A DNA stretch of 64,000 nucleotides from Mesodorylaimus sp. YZB2_4 (GCA_030248295.1 JASANH010000463.1:124001-188000); one strand, 5' to 3'; shown: positions 1-13,074, counted from the first letter of the stretch. Program-made: numbers and translations. The notes: generated from the letters alone by a model not told the origin.

Positions 1-2506
1 CTATTACGTAGGGCCAAGCTTAGTAGCATTTATCAGTGTTGATGCGGGTGAGTCGGTTATTATTCACACAGCACGTGATTATCGGCATTCTGGCATGTTT
101 TGATATTACTATGCCTTTTAGACTGTCGCAACAACGGATGGAAGTTTAGTGTCGCTATCATTAGTATTGTTAGAAGTGGTAAGAATCCATGACTTTTTAC
201 CTTGTGCTGAGAATAGAGTCAGTGCAAGATCTGGCATTGAGTCCAAGATTCAGCTACCAGCTTCAAGATAGGGTGATAGAAATGCCAGCTGTTCAATAGA
301 AAATTAATATGAGTGTTCGGATTTTGATAGCGCCCGGGAAATAGGGTCAGAAACTAGAAAGGAAAACTTTTAGTGCAGCTGAATAAAAGGTTCAGAAAGA
401 GCACCAAAAGTTATGACCTTTAACCTAATCACCTTATAATTTTCGCTCGGCAAAAAAGAAGCGCTTCTATTGGTCGAGGGTGCTCGCAGAGGTGGTCCTG
501 TGGACACAAGCAAGCGTACTGGGACTGACAGATGGTTAAAACCCTTTTCAAATTCTTCGGTACCTTGCACCTAACCTTGTCCTTGTTCTTCTGCTCATCG
601 CTGTTGTTTCGAGCTGCGGTGCCGCTTTAGGTCTCTCGCGTCGCGCGAAACGAGTCGCATGATGTACTCGTATTTGAGGGGCTGGGGCAAGACGGATGCC
701 TGCTGCTGATAGCATACTGTAAATTAATGACGCTGCGTCGGGTTTCTGCTGCCAGTTAGCTGACATGAGGGCAAAGATGGATTTCTCACTACTGTCTACA
801 GTATCGTTCCTTTCAAAGCCAGTGGGGTCATACATTTTTAAAGCCTACAACATAGGGTCAAGAAAGGCAGCGGGTTCCGTTATGATGAGTCCTTTCAGGA
901 TCCTACTGCATCTTAGGCCCTACCATTCTTTTTGCTTTCATAGGTTAGCAACATCGACGCGAAACCTTAGATGTCATACATGCATAATGAAGTCGCATAC
1001 AGAAGTTATGAACCTGTTTTAGGTCAGGGCAGAAAAAACTGGAGTAAGACCACCTGATAAGGCAATAAATCATCCGTTTTCGCAACCTGCGGTCAAACCT
1101 AAATCGAGAGTCCTTATTGCTTATACTGTAAAGACCCAGGCGTAAGGCTGTCTCGTGTTTCTGGTATTATTGTGTTATATTCCATGCAGCTAAGCACAAG
1201 AAAAGGGATTTTTTAAACAGGAAGAACCGGGGATATCATCCGCAGAACTGATAAGAAATGTTGCGTGACACAAATTCGACTAAAGTTCATTTGTATCTAC
1301 ACAGTTCACGCTCTCGTTGCGTCAGCTGGCAGTAGACAAAGCATATTTGTGGGTTTCTTAAGGAACGTTAGTCGTGCGAAGGAGATCAGAAAAGCCAGTG
1401 TTTTAGCATTTTAGTCTCCACAGATAGACCAGTTTATCACCTGCTCCGTTTTCCCAATAGAGCGAACCAATCAACAGGCGCACGCCAGCTTACCTATAAT
1501 GGGGGCAGCGGAGAGCACAGAAACCTCGAAGGTATGCATATTTTCACATGCATATTTTTCACATAGCTAACTTTCTTTAGGTCTTATTTTCTCAGCTTTA
1601 CGCGAAAAAACAAGGTAAAATTTGGATTTTGCGCATATTTAAGCATGGCATCTATGATTAGAACTTCTTTCCTAAGTTCCAATGTGCACTTTGACTTGAG
1701 ATCAAAGTAGAACAGGTTTACTGTAACAGAGTTTCCTGGATATATCTTGTGCTTTCCATGGGCCAAACAGCTTTTTGAGGCGCAACAAAATATAGGATTG
1801 GTTACTCACGTTCCATGTTTGGCCATTTAAAATTGACTTGGTCTTTCGTCTAACAAGCGTTTCAAAAATGCCATGATGAATGGAGAGTTCAGCAAGCAAG
1901 TAGGAAAACGCCCACTCGCACTTGAACCAAACGAAATATTATTAATATAGCCCCTGCTCTTCGCTTGTTGCTCGACTCGACTGGGTTGCCATGCAACCGC
2001 AGTGATTTTTAGCAAATCAACAACTTTTTCTGTCATTTCTTGACGCACGAGCAGGGCCTGTTTCTTACAATAGACGCTCTCCTGTGTTGCGATTGCTCAG
2101 CCAGTTTAGCGTGGTTGGTATCGTTACAAACGCGGCAGAAGGCCCCTGCGAGCAGTATACACATATATACATAGCAAGGGCGAGAACAGGATCATGCGTC
2201 TAGTATTTCACGTCCCACAAAAGAGAGAATGTTTGAACCAATTCTTGTCTCCTTTTTCGTCTGCCTAAGTTATTTGCTTTACATTTCATGCGCGAGTGTG
2301 TCGCCAGGTGTGGTGGAAATTAAGCGTTTTGTGATGTTTATTTTCAAAGAGTAATGGACTGTCGGATTAGGACTGAGGAGATGGAAAAGAGAGTGGAACG
2401 TCGTGTGTTGTACAAGCTACCTGTCAAACTGCTAATGAGTGGCCAGTGTGTTCATCTGCGCAAACTGTAGTGAGGAATCACCGGGCACTATTTTAGACGA
2501 ATCTTG
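1..2506. other. Region without a recognised gene
   Basis: I see no coding exon, SINE head or terminal inverted repeat that I can support here. Short open stretches occur on both strands but lack family resemblance and plausible splice junctions. The last 12 bases before 2497 end in a pyrimidine-rich AG that probably belongs to the start of the downstream kelch gene. Confidence 0.5.
2487..2496 (+). other. Candidate trans-splice (or 5'UTR) acceptor of the kelch gene
   Basis: A T-rich stretch ending in AG (CACTATTTTAG) lies 10 nt before the kelch ATG at 2507. A normal cis-intron with a very short 5' leader, or addition of a spliced leader at this AG, would both explain it. FAM32A and GluN1 show comparable sites. 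Confidence 0.4.
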
Positions 2507-5500
2507 ATGGCAAGTCGTCGGCCAGTCACTGCGCGATGGAGTCAAGTGCCTTCCCTATGTAGTCACTTGTTTGACAATGTGCCAACGCACAGGACCAAAG
2601 CTGCCGTGCTGTATTCCTGGCCTTTCTTGTACGTACTTGGTGGACGAAGTGGTCACGTAGCTTGCAGAGACTTCTGGCGTTTCAATGTTGGTAAGTCAGC
2701 AATCTTGGCTGGTTTCTAACGTGATGCAGCGCGTGAGACTAATTTGGTGTGATAGGCACGTCAATGGAGGTGCCTCTGAGAAACGCTGTCAGCTTACAGT
2801 GGACTCAAGATAGCAGAATACAATCACAAAAGCTTGAGACTTGAGCAGAAATTGACCCTGCGCTCAGGGTGCCAATCAATTCTTTCTCCTTGACCCTGCA
2901 CATCAGCACTGTATCTATTTCTGCATTATTTGATCAGGCATATTTTTCGTTTCTTCCAGAAAATGAACAGTGGGAAGAGATCTTCATCGAAGATCAGCCT
3001 CTCCTAGAGAACCACGCCGCCTGTTGGCACAACCATTGCCTTTACGTGTTTGGTGGCCAGTTCGCACACATAGCCTCGATGTTCACTTGGAGAGAAGGTA
3101 CAAGCATGCGCGAGATTTTCTACATGGATGCACTATCTCGATCCATGTTTATCCTACGACAAAGCGCTTATAGCTTATGTTTCTAGGAGAACGACGATTC
3201 ATTCCGGCTGTGAGAAAGCCAGGTTCTGCAGACTCTGGTTCCACGACCACGTCTCCACCGAATGTTCATGGTCATACCCTCGTTTCGTTCGAGGACTTTA
3301 TTTACCTGTTCGGTGGGTGGGTGGATACTCTTGGTGCTTTGAATCAAATGTGGAAATTCGACCCAGGTAGGTCAATGAGCGTCATACTGTATCTTTCCTT
3401 GTCGTAAGCAGTGCAACTCGAAAGGTCATCAGATGATAGCCAGCCCTCGGCAGTTAGGCTGGGAATAGATAAGCGGCAGGCGGATGATATGTTCTTGTTC
3501 GGTGGCCCATCTGCAGTCGACAGTCGACAGCACAACTTGAGTCCCCAGGGACATGATGATGAGCTCGACGTTATGTTTGTATCTGCGAACTCAAAATGAA
3601 CTTGGCAAGGGTTGTGAAAGGTTTTGAGAATCACGCCCTGTATACAGAGAACTATTTTTTTGGAAAATACTAAAATAGATATCCATTGTTTTCACCCTTG
3701 GACTGACGATGAGAGTCCCATTCTGAAATGAACATTTCCAGGACAGGACGGAAGAGGTCTACTGAAGAGCCCAGCCAGCAGTTCTCAGTCAGCTTGAAGC
3801 TGCCTCATTTGTTTCTATATGCCCTATTCGTCCTCTATATATGACCAAAACTGTAGTCCTCTGATTATGGGCCCCATATTTTTTTGAAAAAAGGCAGATA
3901 TACGTACGCAGTACCATCGTTTTGGCTTTCAAGATGCTCAAACACCTTTCGCGCGTCGAAATATGATGACGTCTTGTTTCCATTTCAATCGTCTTGCAAC
4001 AAAGTCTTTTCTGATTCAGGACGAAATTCGCTTTTTTTTAGCCTCTTGCGAGTGGAAATTGTTAAGAATTGCGAAAGGACCCTCGGCACGACACAGTCAT
4101 TCAGCCGTTGTGTATGGCCAGTCAATGTGGGTGTTTGGCGGGATCAGGAATTTCGATGTTCTTGGGGATTTGTGGAGAATCGAGTTTGGTGAGTGGATTT
4201 GGGATGTATCGAGCTTTGAACACACAGGGCGCACAACTGTAAGCACTGGCAACATCAGTCGCGACGAAGCATGGCAGGCACACCAATGCAGGTTTCACCA
4301 GCTTCCTCTTCTGTACAATCGGCCGATGTTGTTATTCAACCAACATTTTTGTAACCCACGCAGTCGTGCCGACCATGTCGAGTGGGAGAGAAGTATCGAT
4401 CTCCCCTCAGGTTGGTGCTTCAGTTTCGGGAGTAGTCCTAGACTCGCCTTGTCCCAGTCGGAGTTTTGTCCCACCAATCTTCCACGGCTGCATTTTCAAA
4501 AACACCAGAAAATAGTGGAAAGTCTTCTTTACGCTACACAGCTAGTGTAATGACATCGACCATTGAACAGGCATTGCGTCTTGCACATGCACTAACCAAT
4601 CAAAAGGTGCAAAATCACCTCCTCAACCTTTCAGATAACACGGGTGCCATGGTTCGATGTGAAGAAACCAAGAGTAGATATAGTCCAGGTGCGCGTTACG
4701 GTCACTCAGCTTGTGTGGTCGGCCAAAAGATGTATGTTTTCGGTGGTTACAACAACGATGGGCTGGCGAATGATAATTTCTGGTGCTTTGATTTCAGTAA
4801 GTGCCCTTTAAGGGCGCTTTACAACACCATCATGATCGATACATTCTGTGTTCTCTGCTTAGTCGGCCGATCATGGCACAACATCACCCCTGATCGCAAG
4901 CCGGACGATGCCAACCCTGTTTTGTGGCCTCAAGCGTCCGCTTTCCATCGTTGCGTTGCTGTCGAACCACCTCGCCACGGGCCGCTCATCGACTACGACG
5001 ACGTGCTTCCCTCGACGACGCCCTTCCAGCGAGGAGGGGCAACCTCGAGCTCGGGTGATAGCGGGTACGCCTCATCCTCATGTCGTGTCACAACTTCGTC
5101 CGCTTCATCAACTGCGGCACACGGAGCTCAACAAGTACCAGGTACCGCAAGTAGCGGATCGAATGCTAGTGTCACCCTCGCCGCAGCTTGTCGGAAAAAT
5201 GACGTCTATTATCTTCAGCCAGCAGCTGCTGACAATCACGCGTATTCGGACGAAGAAGATCTGGGAATACTACAAGAACGTCCAATCGAAGAAGAGGAAG
5301 ACACCTACAGTTACGTCCTGCCAGGCTCAGTCATAGGACAATATGACGACGACAAACGGTCTCGGCGCAGACCATCCACAGCTTTCACTGCGAAGGCGTG
5401 TCACATCGAAATGAAACAGTATCCAACCCCTCATCAGTTCACCCCTGTGGACATTTTGTCCCCTGGAGATGCAACCAATGACTCGAAACAAGCATCCACT

Positions 5501-5695
5501 AGTTTCGGCGTCCACAACCACAAATCGAACGTGCCTAAGCCCAATCATTCCCACTTGTCTGCACCTCGTACAACAACCATTTACCTAATCGGCAACAGCT
5601 CCTCAAAGAGCAGCGAGTCGAGAAACATCAAGCTATGGGTTTGTAAATTTGGAGAAGATACTATGGCCAGCAGCGCCACTGTGCAAACAATGTGA
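2507..5695 (+). CDS. Kelch-repeat beta-propeller protein (7 exons, ~630 aa)
   Basis: Exons read as 2507-2690, 2960-3097, 3187-3366, 3412-3578, 4053-4188, 4542-4796 and 4863-5695. All junctions are GT...AG, phases agree and the total is exactly 631 codons. Kelch blades show as hydrophobic-GG motifs (VLGG, VFGG, YLFGG, LFGG, VFGG, VFGG at about residues 46, 90, 145, 195, 251, 334), each followed by an aromatic W-x-F/I pair (WRFN, WKFD, WRIEF, WCFDF). Blade starts such as GPSARHSHSAVVYG and GARYGHSACVVG are typical. Exon 7 carries about 200 residues of Ser/Glu-rich, probably disordered sequence before a last strand (IYLIGN...LWVCKFG). No BTB domain is present, so it is neither KLHL nor LZTR1. 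Kelch propellers usually bind protein partners, for instance as substrate receptors; the partner here is unknown. The start ATG follows an in-frame stop at 2471. The exon 4/5 junction (3578/4053) is the least certain. Confidence 0.85.
4363..4480 (-). repeat. SINE-C fragment in kelch intron 5
   Basis: The plus strand reads GTCGAGTGGGAGAGA ... GTCCCAGTCGGAGTTTTGTCCCACC. This matches the body of the element at 54953-55446 and the fragments near 20.8 and 32.8 kb, all in the same orientation. The tRNA-like head is missing, so it is a truncated copy. It lies between splice sites 4188 and 4542 and does not interrupt coding sequence. Confidence 0.75.
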
Positions 5696-6104
5696 CCAGT
5701 TGGCGCTGACTGCAGTTCGCTTACGCCTTTGACGGTTTTTATCGTATTATCTACAGTACTTGCATCAAGTGCCAAAACCTGATATTCGGGTATGCTTATG
5801 TGTATGGCCATCAAGCAGTATGTGTATGCCTTTGATATCAAGTTCTCAAATATGCCAATGATTAATGACGATAGTGAAGTCTAGATACTCAGTTCATTTT
5901 ACACACTAGGTGCACAAGAGGTGTCTGGCTGAACGTCGCTACAAGAAAAGCTCCATGTGATTACCAGCTTTCATTGTGTGTAGTCACAAAATATGCAAAA
6001 ACACTGAAAAACATACCTGTTCTAAGATTTTCACAGTGTACACAGAGCTTGACCAATACTACTAGGTATCCAATAAGAAAATTACAGAAACACACGCACA
6101 ATCC

Positions 6105-7930
6105 TTATTTCGTCCAGGAAACTTTCGGGATGTCATTGATTTCAGTCATATTTTCCAAATATTTGTTGAATTTTTCAACACGGTCGCGGTGGCTAACTTG
6201 TGCTTTCTTTTGAATTTTTTGAGCCTAAAATACCATGAATATACATAAAACTCTGAACCTAATATGATCTGTGATACTTGGGGAAGGGGGGTGGGGGTCG
6301 GGGGGTCGGGGGGTGGCACATGAGACAGGCAGTCCTTTTAGAAATATGTCGTCCATCAGAGAAAAAGGGAGGAGCGAAAAAACTACTGGTTAAAAACGAA
6401 AGGTACTGTAGAATCGATGTCGACAAACTGCAAGAGTATGAAATACACAGATTTAGCACCCACGTTTTAGTGGGGATACCCAAAATTCTTGACCTCCAGC
6501 ACCTATGTGAAAAAAATGGAAATTCTTAGTTGCAAGTAGCGTTCGTTCGGGATTGCCCCTCCCGAAATCTTTGTATGCGCCCTACCATGGTCTTCTATTT
6601 TGACGAGTATGTACCTGAGACAAAGATGAAACGTCGAATATATAAATAAATAACCTTTTTTTCATTTTGAGTAATGTATTGGGTTTTCCTGTTCCATTGG
6701 AGATGTCGCTACAAAAACGTCTAAATTTCAACTTATTTACCTAAAAGTCAAAATACTGCGACTCAGTGCCTACAACTAATTTGAGATAAAAAAATTTATC
6801 AAACACGTCCCCAAGTTAATTTAAATCGCTGATTTCTAAAAAAGCTCAACTCCTTAGTTGCCGTCAACAAAGGTTTTCAGAAAACCCCATTGGCTAAAAA
6901 TATGAAATTTGCGCCGACCTTTCCGATGACTGACAAACAAAACTGCCGCGACCAATATAAAGACGGGTGGGGACCAGAAGGAATATTGCATATTTACTCA
7001 AAAACCCAGTGGAAACACTAGAATGCCATACACCCTAAAAACAACCTCCTGCATAGAAATTAGTACTCCCCCTAACCAGAGTCCCCCATTCGGACAATCC
7101 ACTTGGAAATGATATTCATTTTGGCATGCCGCAGTTTTGGAGACCACACCAGACTGAATCTTGTCTTTGACGCGTGCAAGCCTAATGTACAGTATACACG
7201 TTCATGTTAATGTTTAACCAAATCCAGGTATGCACAATGCGCACTCGATTCGAGGGCGACAGGACACACTGCGCAAAACGATTTCCCCGGCAAGGAGTCG
7301 AACACTGGTCGGCCAGTGTACATAGAGAGCGCGAAACCCATAGCACAGTGCAGTGCCCTTTTGTGAATTAAGAATGTTTGAGCAAACTTTAGTGTCTCTA
7401 CGTATGTGCCTGTACGCCTCACGTCCGGCCCGTCAATCATCCGATGCGGGTTTTTTCTGACGTCAAGTCAGGATAGTCGTACGTCTGACATTCTGATGTA
7501 AATAATAACCCTCTCGAATGAAGGCACATCCCTCTAAAGCCCTACTTATTTGAAAAACGGCCCAGAGGCTAACTTGAAGGAATTGGGGCACGGTACAGTC
7601 TGGAAACTCATAAACAAATTTTGCCAGGATTACCATCCTCCTTAGCCAGGGCTGGCCTGAATCCTTCCGAAACACTGAAAATTGGCTTACCTGAAGTTGC
7701 TCCTGTCGTTTTTCAAACGCTAATTCTGCTTTCGTCTTGACACGGAGCGACGTAGGTGGGGGAGTACTCGACGATGGTCCCGCGCTGCTATTGCTGTCGT
7801 CATCGCCAGCCGCGATCATAGCTTCTGTTTTCTCGCGACTCGTACGTTTTTCTTGATTTTTCTTCTTTTCCACTTTGCCGCCAGAGGTTTTCTTTAATTT
7901 TAATTTCCCACGAACAACAATTTCGTCCAT
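6105..7930 (-). CDS. FAM32A: FAM32A homologue (2 exons, 119 aa)
   Basis: Exon 1 is complement(7691-7930) and exon 2 complement(6105-6224). Both junctions are canonical (GTAAG at 7690, TTTTAG before 6224) and in phase 0. The product starts MDEIVVRGKLKLKK, has a Lys/Glu- and then Ser/Pro-rich middle, a conserved AELAFEKRQEQLQ segment at the end of exon 1, and ends SHRDRVEKFNKYLE...NDIPKVSWTK. That C-terminus and the AFEK motif are diagnostic of FAM32A, which is about 112 residues in human. FAM32A is a nuclear protein found at the catalytic spliceosome, where its C-terminal tail reaches into the active site and helps exon ligation; the tail is preserved here. The 1.47-kb intron holds a SINE-B copy. 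The gene is tail-to-tail with the kelch gene, with 409 nt between the stops. Confidence 0.95.
7205..7335 (-). repeat. SINE-B fragment in the FAM32A intron
   Basis: Read on the minus strand it contains GTTCGACTCCTTGCCGGGG, a B-box-like element, followed by AAATCGTTTTG and a GAGTGCGCATTGTGC segment. The same order occurs at 47.7 kb (+) and 19.7 kb (-). It is diverged and 5'-truncated. Confidence 0.6.
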
Positions 7931-7941
7931 CGTACAATAAT

Positions 7942-7952
7942 CTGAAAAAGTG
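7942..7952 (-). other. Candidate trans-splice acceptor of FAM32A
   Basis: On the minus strand the sequence GCACTTTTTCAG ends 11 nt before the FAM32A ATG. It is a strong 3' splice site in the position expected for spliced-leader addition. A cis-spliced 5'UTR intron is the alternative. Confidence 0.45.
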
Positions 7953-9009
7953 CAACGAAGATATGTAGGCTTCTTAGACGAACAATTTACAGTGCCTACA
8001 GCAGCTTAAACAGAAACCACTCAGAGATTCATCCTGTAACTAAGAAAACGGAAAAAAGTACTGTAGTCGTCCATGTACATAATGAAAGAGTTGAAAACCC
8101 GAAAACGGGTCAATGGTGACAGAAAAACCAGAGATTTCGTACACTCTACTTGCACGGCCTAGGCATAGACACACTTCACCACTTACTTTCCTTGACAATT
8201 TACTAACTCGAACTGAAAAATGAGTTCTAATACGTAAAATTGCTTAAAATGAATCGAAAAAGCGGTGCGGTACAAATCACAGTCATCAGTCGTAGCATGT
8301 TACGATATTTCCCGCTGCTAGCAGACATGTTTACTGTATGATGCGCAGGTACCTCAGGCTGTAAAGCGTTTTTAAAACAGCAGTCGCACGTAAGGCACCA
8401 ATAAATATTATTTCACTGCCAAACATGATCTAAAAACTTTTCAGTCCAGTGCTTCGGCTCCAAAGTTTTGCCTCAACATCCCCTCGACCACCATTCACGT
8501 TACCATTGCAAAACAGTTTACTGTGATCAAAAGTCATAGGCACCCCTACAATCCTCCATCAGTAGTGGAGGTTCTGACAGGAGGCAGCCCAGCACAATAT
8601 GATTTTGTATGCAGTATCTTATGTGAAGACTTGATGCATACTCTAACGCGGGTTAGTATATATCTCGAGGGACTTTGCCTGTCTCCGACTCCATAAGTTA
8701 TGCAAGAAATCAATTATTCGGATTGGGATTGATTAAATCTTGCAAAAGACTAGCGGACAGACCCTAGTCGCTCTTTCATCTACCAAGGTATTTCTCAATT
8801 TTTTGAGCACAATTGCGGGAAATATGAAGGAATACTGTTTCATAAGGATTACTAGGAAATAAAGAAATGCGGGATTTAAGGTGCGTATGTACAGTGTGAT
8901 GAGATGCCTCCATCGAAATATTTTTACACAGTCAGCTTTACAGCAAAATCACCACGTTCTGATGATTTGTGCATGGTTTTTATCTCAGTGCACTTCGGCT
9001 GCTTATAAC

Positions 9010-9092
9010 AAATTCTGGTCAACCCGACCCGGAAATTTTGGGTCAGAGATTTTCGGGTCAGGTCGGGTTCAACCCGATGAACCGACCTGATC
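9010..9092. repeat. Self-complementary CGGGTC word cluster
   Basis: Within 80 bases the words CCCGACCCG, GGGTCA, CGGGTCAGGTCGGGTT, CAACCCGA and CCGACCTGATCC alternate in both orientations. This gives a degenerate, strongly hairpin-forming block. No mobile-element termini are visible around it. Confidence 0.6.
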
Positions 9093-9534
9093 CTGAAATA
9101 TCCACACGTCGCCGCGAAACAAGCATACAGGGCAGAAAGTGCTGCGCTAGTACGATATTTTACTTGCGGTGCTCGTAAATACAGCATATTTGCATGCTTA
9201 TGATTTTATGGCGATGTTGGAATCATTTCTGTAGCCTTTGCACAAGTGTTAATCTGAATATCCATAGCTATATATCATCTGCAAACACTTGGGCCTTCTT
9301 TGCTCGACTTCGCCGATTTGACAAAACATCGACTACAGTACCATCAACTTAGCTTCCACCGGTCGCAGCAACCTCTTCTCTTCTCTTTTCCACTAAAGAC
9401 GAAATTTTTCTCCGAGGTACATGCTCCGCTATTCGACGCTGTGCCCACTGCACAATAGGAACGTCTGAAGCCACGGGGCGCCGACTCGGATGAACTGTGG
9501 CCGTTTAGGTTCCGTCACTACATGAAATCACTGC

Positions 9535-9840
9535 TTTCGTCACATCACAATTTTGTCACTGCTGCTGTTGAGACAGGCTCCCCAAAGGCAGCTGTGCTGT
9601 TCCTGCAACCTGAATATGCTATAGCTGTAGCGCTGAGAGGAATGATATGGCTTATCGTTACATGCCTATAACTCGAGAGACACTCAACAGTCCTTCCTCC
9701 CCTTCTTCCAACTTTATGTTCGTGCTCATGGTCAATCATATCAGTAATGAACCGCTCGAGGATGACACATGACACAAAATGATTTACCTAGCCGCGGCTT
9801 GAACATACCGACTTGAGCATGTGCGCCAAAGCCCGAGGGT
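9535..9840. repeat. Partial copy of the M2 element
   Basis: Segments such as CAGGCTCCCCAAAGGCAGC, TATGGCTTATCGTTACAT, CTTCTTCCAACTTTATGTTC and AAAATGATTTACC...GCCGCG match the middle of the longer elements at 35.3-36.2 and 47.9-48.8 kb in the same order. The terminal repeats are absent. Confidence 0.7.
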
Positions 9841-10599
9841 TAGATTGTTTACTGTCTGTACACCGCAGACACCGCCGACAGAATATTGTGCCTAAATAGG
9901 GGACAAAAACAGTACGAGTTTAACATCCACTGATGGCAGATGAGCAGCACATATCTAGCCTTGCATGCAATCTGCTTAATTTGTGTGTCCCAATGAACAA
10001 CATGCTGGATAGGCGGAACTGATAAACACGCCGGAAGCAACGGGATAAAAAGAGGAAAGAAAAAGGATACACTTCGCAATCGTTCAGACGTATCCTAGCC
10101 TCACTGACACCGACTTTTATCGCCAACGCCATTTACATTAATTACACAAATTCTCGCCTGCTTTGCCATCTATCCCCGGCCAACTTCAATCTGCCCAAAC
10201 GTCATGCTCGTCGACAATCTTGCGACAGCTGGAAAATTTTTAAAATGGGAATTTAAACTGCGGTATCAACAGTGATGCTGCAGTAATTGAGTACATTCTT
10301 GTCTTATTCTAAAGCCTGTCCGGTCTGGCACATCAAATATCGATTTGCCCGAAGCCCGCATACGTACGTCTGAAATAACATTAATCCGACATGCACCGAC
10401 GTGACAAAAGCCAATAATCCGACACTGCTTACCGAGAATGAGGAGCACCAGCTTCTGCTGTGCCTGGAAGTGAGGCCTGTCAAATGACGAACTGTGAGAC
10501 TACTTCTCTGCAAGTCCTAGTTCGAATGAGCATGATTACAGCTGCTCAACGGTTACGTTCTCGTCCAATTTCGATGACAACTTACTAAAAAGGAGCGAC

Positions 10600-12885
10600 C
10601 ATCAACGGTCTCGCAATGGATGAGATACAGTACAGAGCATCAGAGACTTTCTCTGGGACAGGCGTGCCGATCAGTTGTAGACCAGGTGTCTCGCCATTTA
10701 ATGATCGCCATCCCCCAAAATTGCTACCACTGCGATGGAACTGACGCGTCGACCTTCTGCACCCTCGTCAGCGAGCCTGCCTGGCTCGTGGCGAGAACGT
10801 GGAAAGAAAGAAAGCAGATGCGTCGGAGCCGTATCAGAAAGAAACTGCAGTTGTTACTCACGGTTAGTTTTGCCCAAATTTAGTTCCCGTCGGCAAACGC
10901 AAGTACAATTTTCCAATCGCTGAAAACACAGACAAAAGTAAATTTCAAGTGCCAGACCAAAAATGTCATTTTGTTCTCCAGCAGAAGCTAGCCCGTTCTG
11001 AAATCCAGAAAACCTTACCAAAAACAACAGTTCAGCCAGCTTTTGGTGAATGTCCGTTTGATGTCAGAACAACCAAGCTCTTAAGCTTCTGAAAAAGAAA
11101 GGTTTCTTGGGGCGGGCGGCTCATAGGAATAGGCAGATATAAAATGTACTTTCGTCTACATGGCTTGGGTACCCGTCCACGTCCCTGATTCGTCGAGAAG
11201 GTTTCGACCTGCGATAGTCATGTGCATGCTTTCAGAGGACCATACCTGTTCGATGTCAGTACCAGGCACCGATTCTCCTATGAATATATTTGACCGTGTT
11301 TTAAAATCTTGCTGTTAGTTCTAAATTGGATGATATGCTACGAAAAAAGGCAAATAACTCCTAAGGTCAACAAATTGACAAGAACGTTTAATTCAAACTG
11401 TTCAACCCAGGTTTCCAAGAAGTAGACAATCACCAGTCTTGCAGACTTGGCCTCCTGTCTTCTAGCACAGGGGCGCAGCAATCGAGGACAGAAAGAGTGT
11501 GTGATTTGTGTTCCATGTTCCCACCCCTCTTGACTTGCACTCTTGAGCTGGCCAGCGGCTGGTACAGAAAGGTAGAGTGAGGCCAATAGTGTTGTGATGC
11601 CCTCGCAGCGAAAAAGCGACAGAAAGCCCACCCAATTCCAATCGTGTGATCAACAAGTTGTTTAGTTCGGCTGCAATCTTCATAGTAGTCACGTGCCAAA
11701 TCATGCGACCTCGTCACCATGATTATCGATGTTTAGCTCTTTCGCCGACACAATTACTCGCGACAGGAAGTCGCTTTCAAATTGGAGAGGCGCCGCTGTT
11801 GCGTCCAATCCCATCATACCTAACGATCCTTTTTACGTAACACGTCACTGGGTGCATTGGCAGGGGGTTTCCGTGGGGACGTGCCAGGATTGATCTTTGA
11901 GTTTTCCAGCTTGCCAAAGAAGTTCATCAAAATTTCGTGTGATAAACTGCATGACGAGGCGCATATCAAACAGCTCTTTGGGAGATAACAGTGCTTTACT
12001 GCTAACGATCAGCCTCTAGGACGATCAGCGTGTTGCAAGGACCATGCCGCTTTTAAAGTCGCTATCGAGTGTAGATGTGGATGTGGATTTTATGTTTTTG
12101 TTGTATTATGCAGACCAGAGCTTTTATGGCTAAATATCGGTCTACAGGATGATTGAAGTGCGTTGCAGGAGCCACACCGCTTATGTACGTTGAGCCGAAA
12201 TTGAATGCAAAAAGGATTTGGATATTGAGACCCACGCTGAGTGGCGCAATCACATCCACCTTAGTCTTGCAGCATCATGATCAAAACTACGTATAAGTTA
12301 GCTGGCGTGAGTCTAGGTTAGCCCAAAGTCACTTACTTCTGGACCAAGTCTCCAATCTTCCAAACCTCGGCCATCAAAGTGCATGAGAGACGGTATCTTG
12401 ACTTCACTGGATCGATGCGCGGCCTGGATCAATCAATGGCGATCATATAAAACGTGGATTCTCCCGCTTTCATACTAGAGTGTCTCAAAGATATAAAACG
12501 GCTCGTCAGGATCACACTACGCAAGGTGGCGACCACTCACTGGAATCGCGTGTATGGCACTGATTGTGAGGACTGCGATGGGTATGCCTTACACGCAAAT
12601 ACAGGTCACCTTCTATCGGTGCTACTTACTCGTTGGCTGAAGGAATCTCTTTCGATACTAGCACGCGTGTAATTATGGGTAACGCTCTTGCCAGCACATT
12701 TCACATTCGGCACTGACGCAACACGTTTTTCATCCAACCCTTTTGCACTGGTGCCGCCAAACTTCTGATCATTATTTCTAATAAGGGGTTCTATCGAGGA
12801 TGTGACGTTCGTAGATTGGTCGTGTCGTGTACAAGTTTGTCGATCATGGGACTTCGAGGCGAAACTTGTATACAATAACATGCTG
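10600..12885. repeat. Left arm of the large imperfect palindrome
   Basis: The reverse complement of this arm is found at about 13075-15710. About 10730-12090 is nearly identical to 14284-15600. The stretch 11640-12090 shows only scattered single-base differences and its last ~200 bases looked identical by eye. The inner part (12300-12880) and the outer rim (10600-10730) match only loosely, by eye about 70%. Open segments such as GRS-free frames reading HVTTMKIAAELNNLL (minus strand) and TDCEDC (plus strand) occur in both arms, but no family is recognised and stops interrupt them. Confidence 0.85.
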
Positions 12886-13074
12886 TTTGATATTTGGGGC
12901 GCGCACGTGATAGTGAGGGCAGTTCACTCTAGTATGTAGCTGTGACGATTCCAACGATACTGGCAGAAAATAAACTGCACCTAGTCCCGCGCCTCACCTA
13001 CCGAATCATCCAATGAGGACGCACCAACGTCTTGGCGTCATTTGAGCACCTCAAGTACTGAACACGATGGTGGA

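Larger units (their letters stand above)
7953..10599. other. Intergenic region, repeats only
   Basis: No gene is recognised. It holds a cluster of CGGGTC/GACCCG words (about 9010-9092) and a partial M2 element (about 9535-9840). A short plus-strand frame near 9400-9495 contains closely spaced cysteines but has no supporting family match. Confidence 0.45.
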
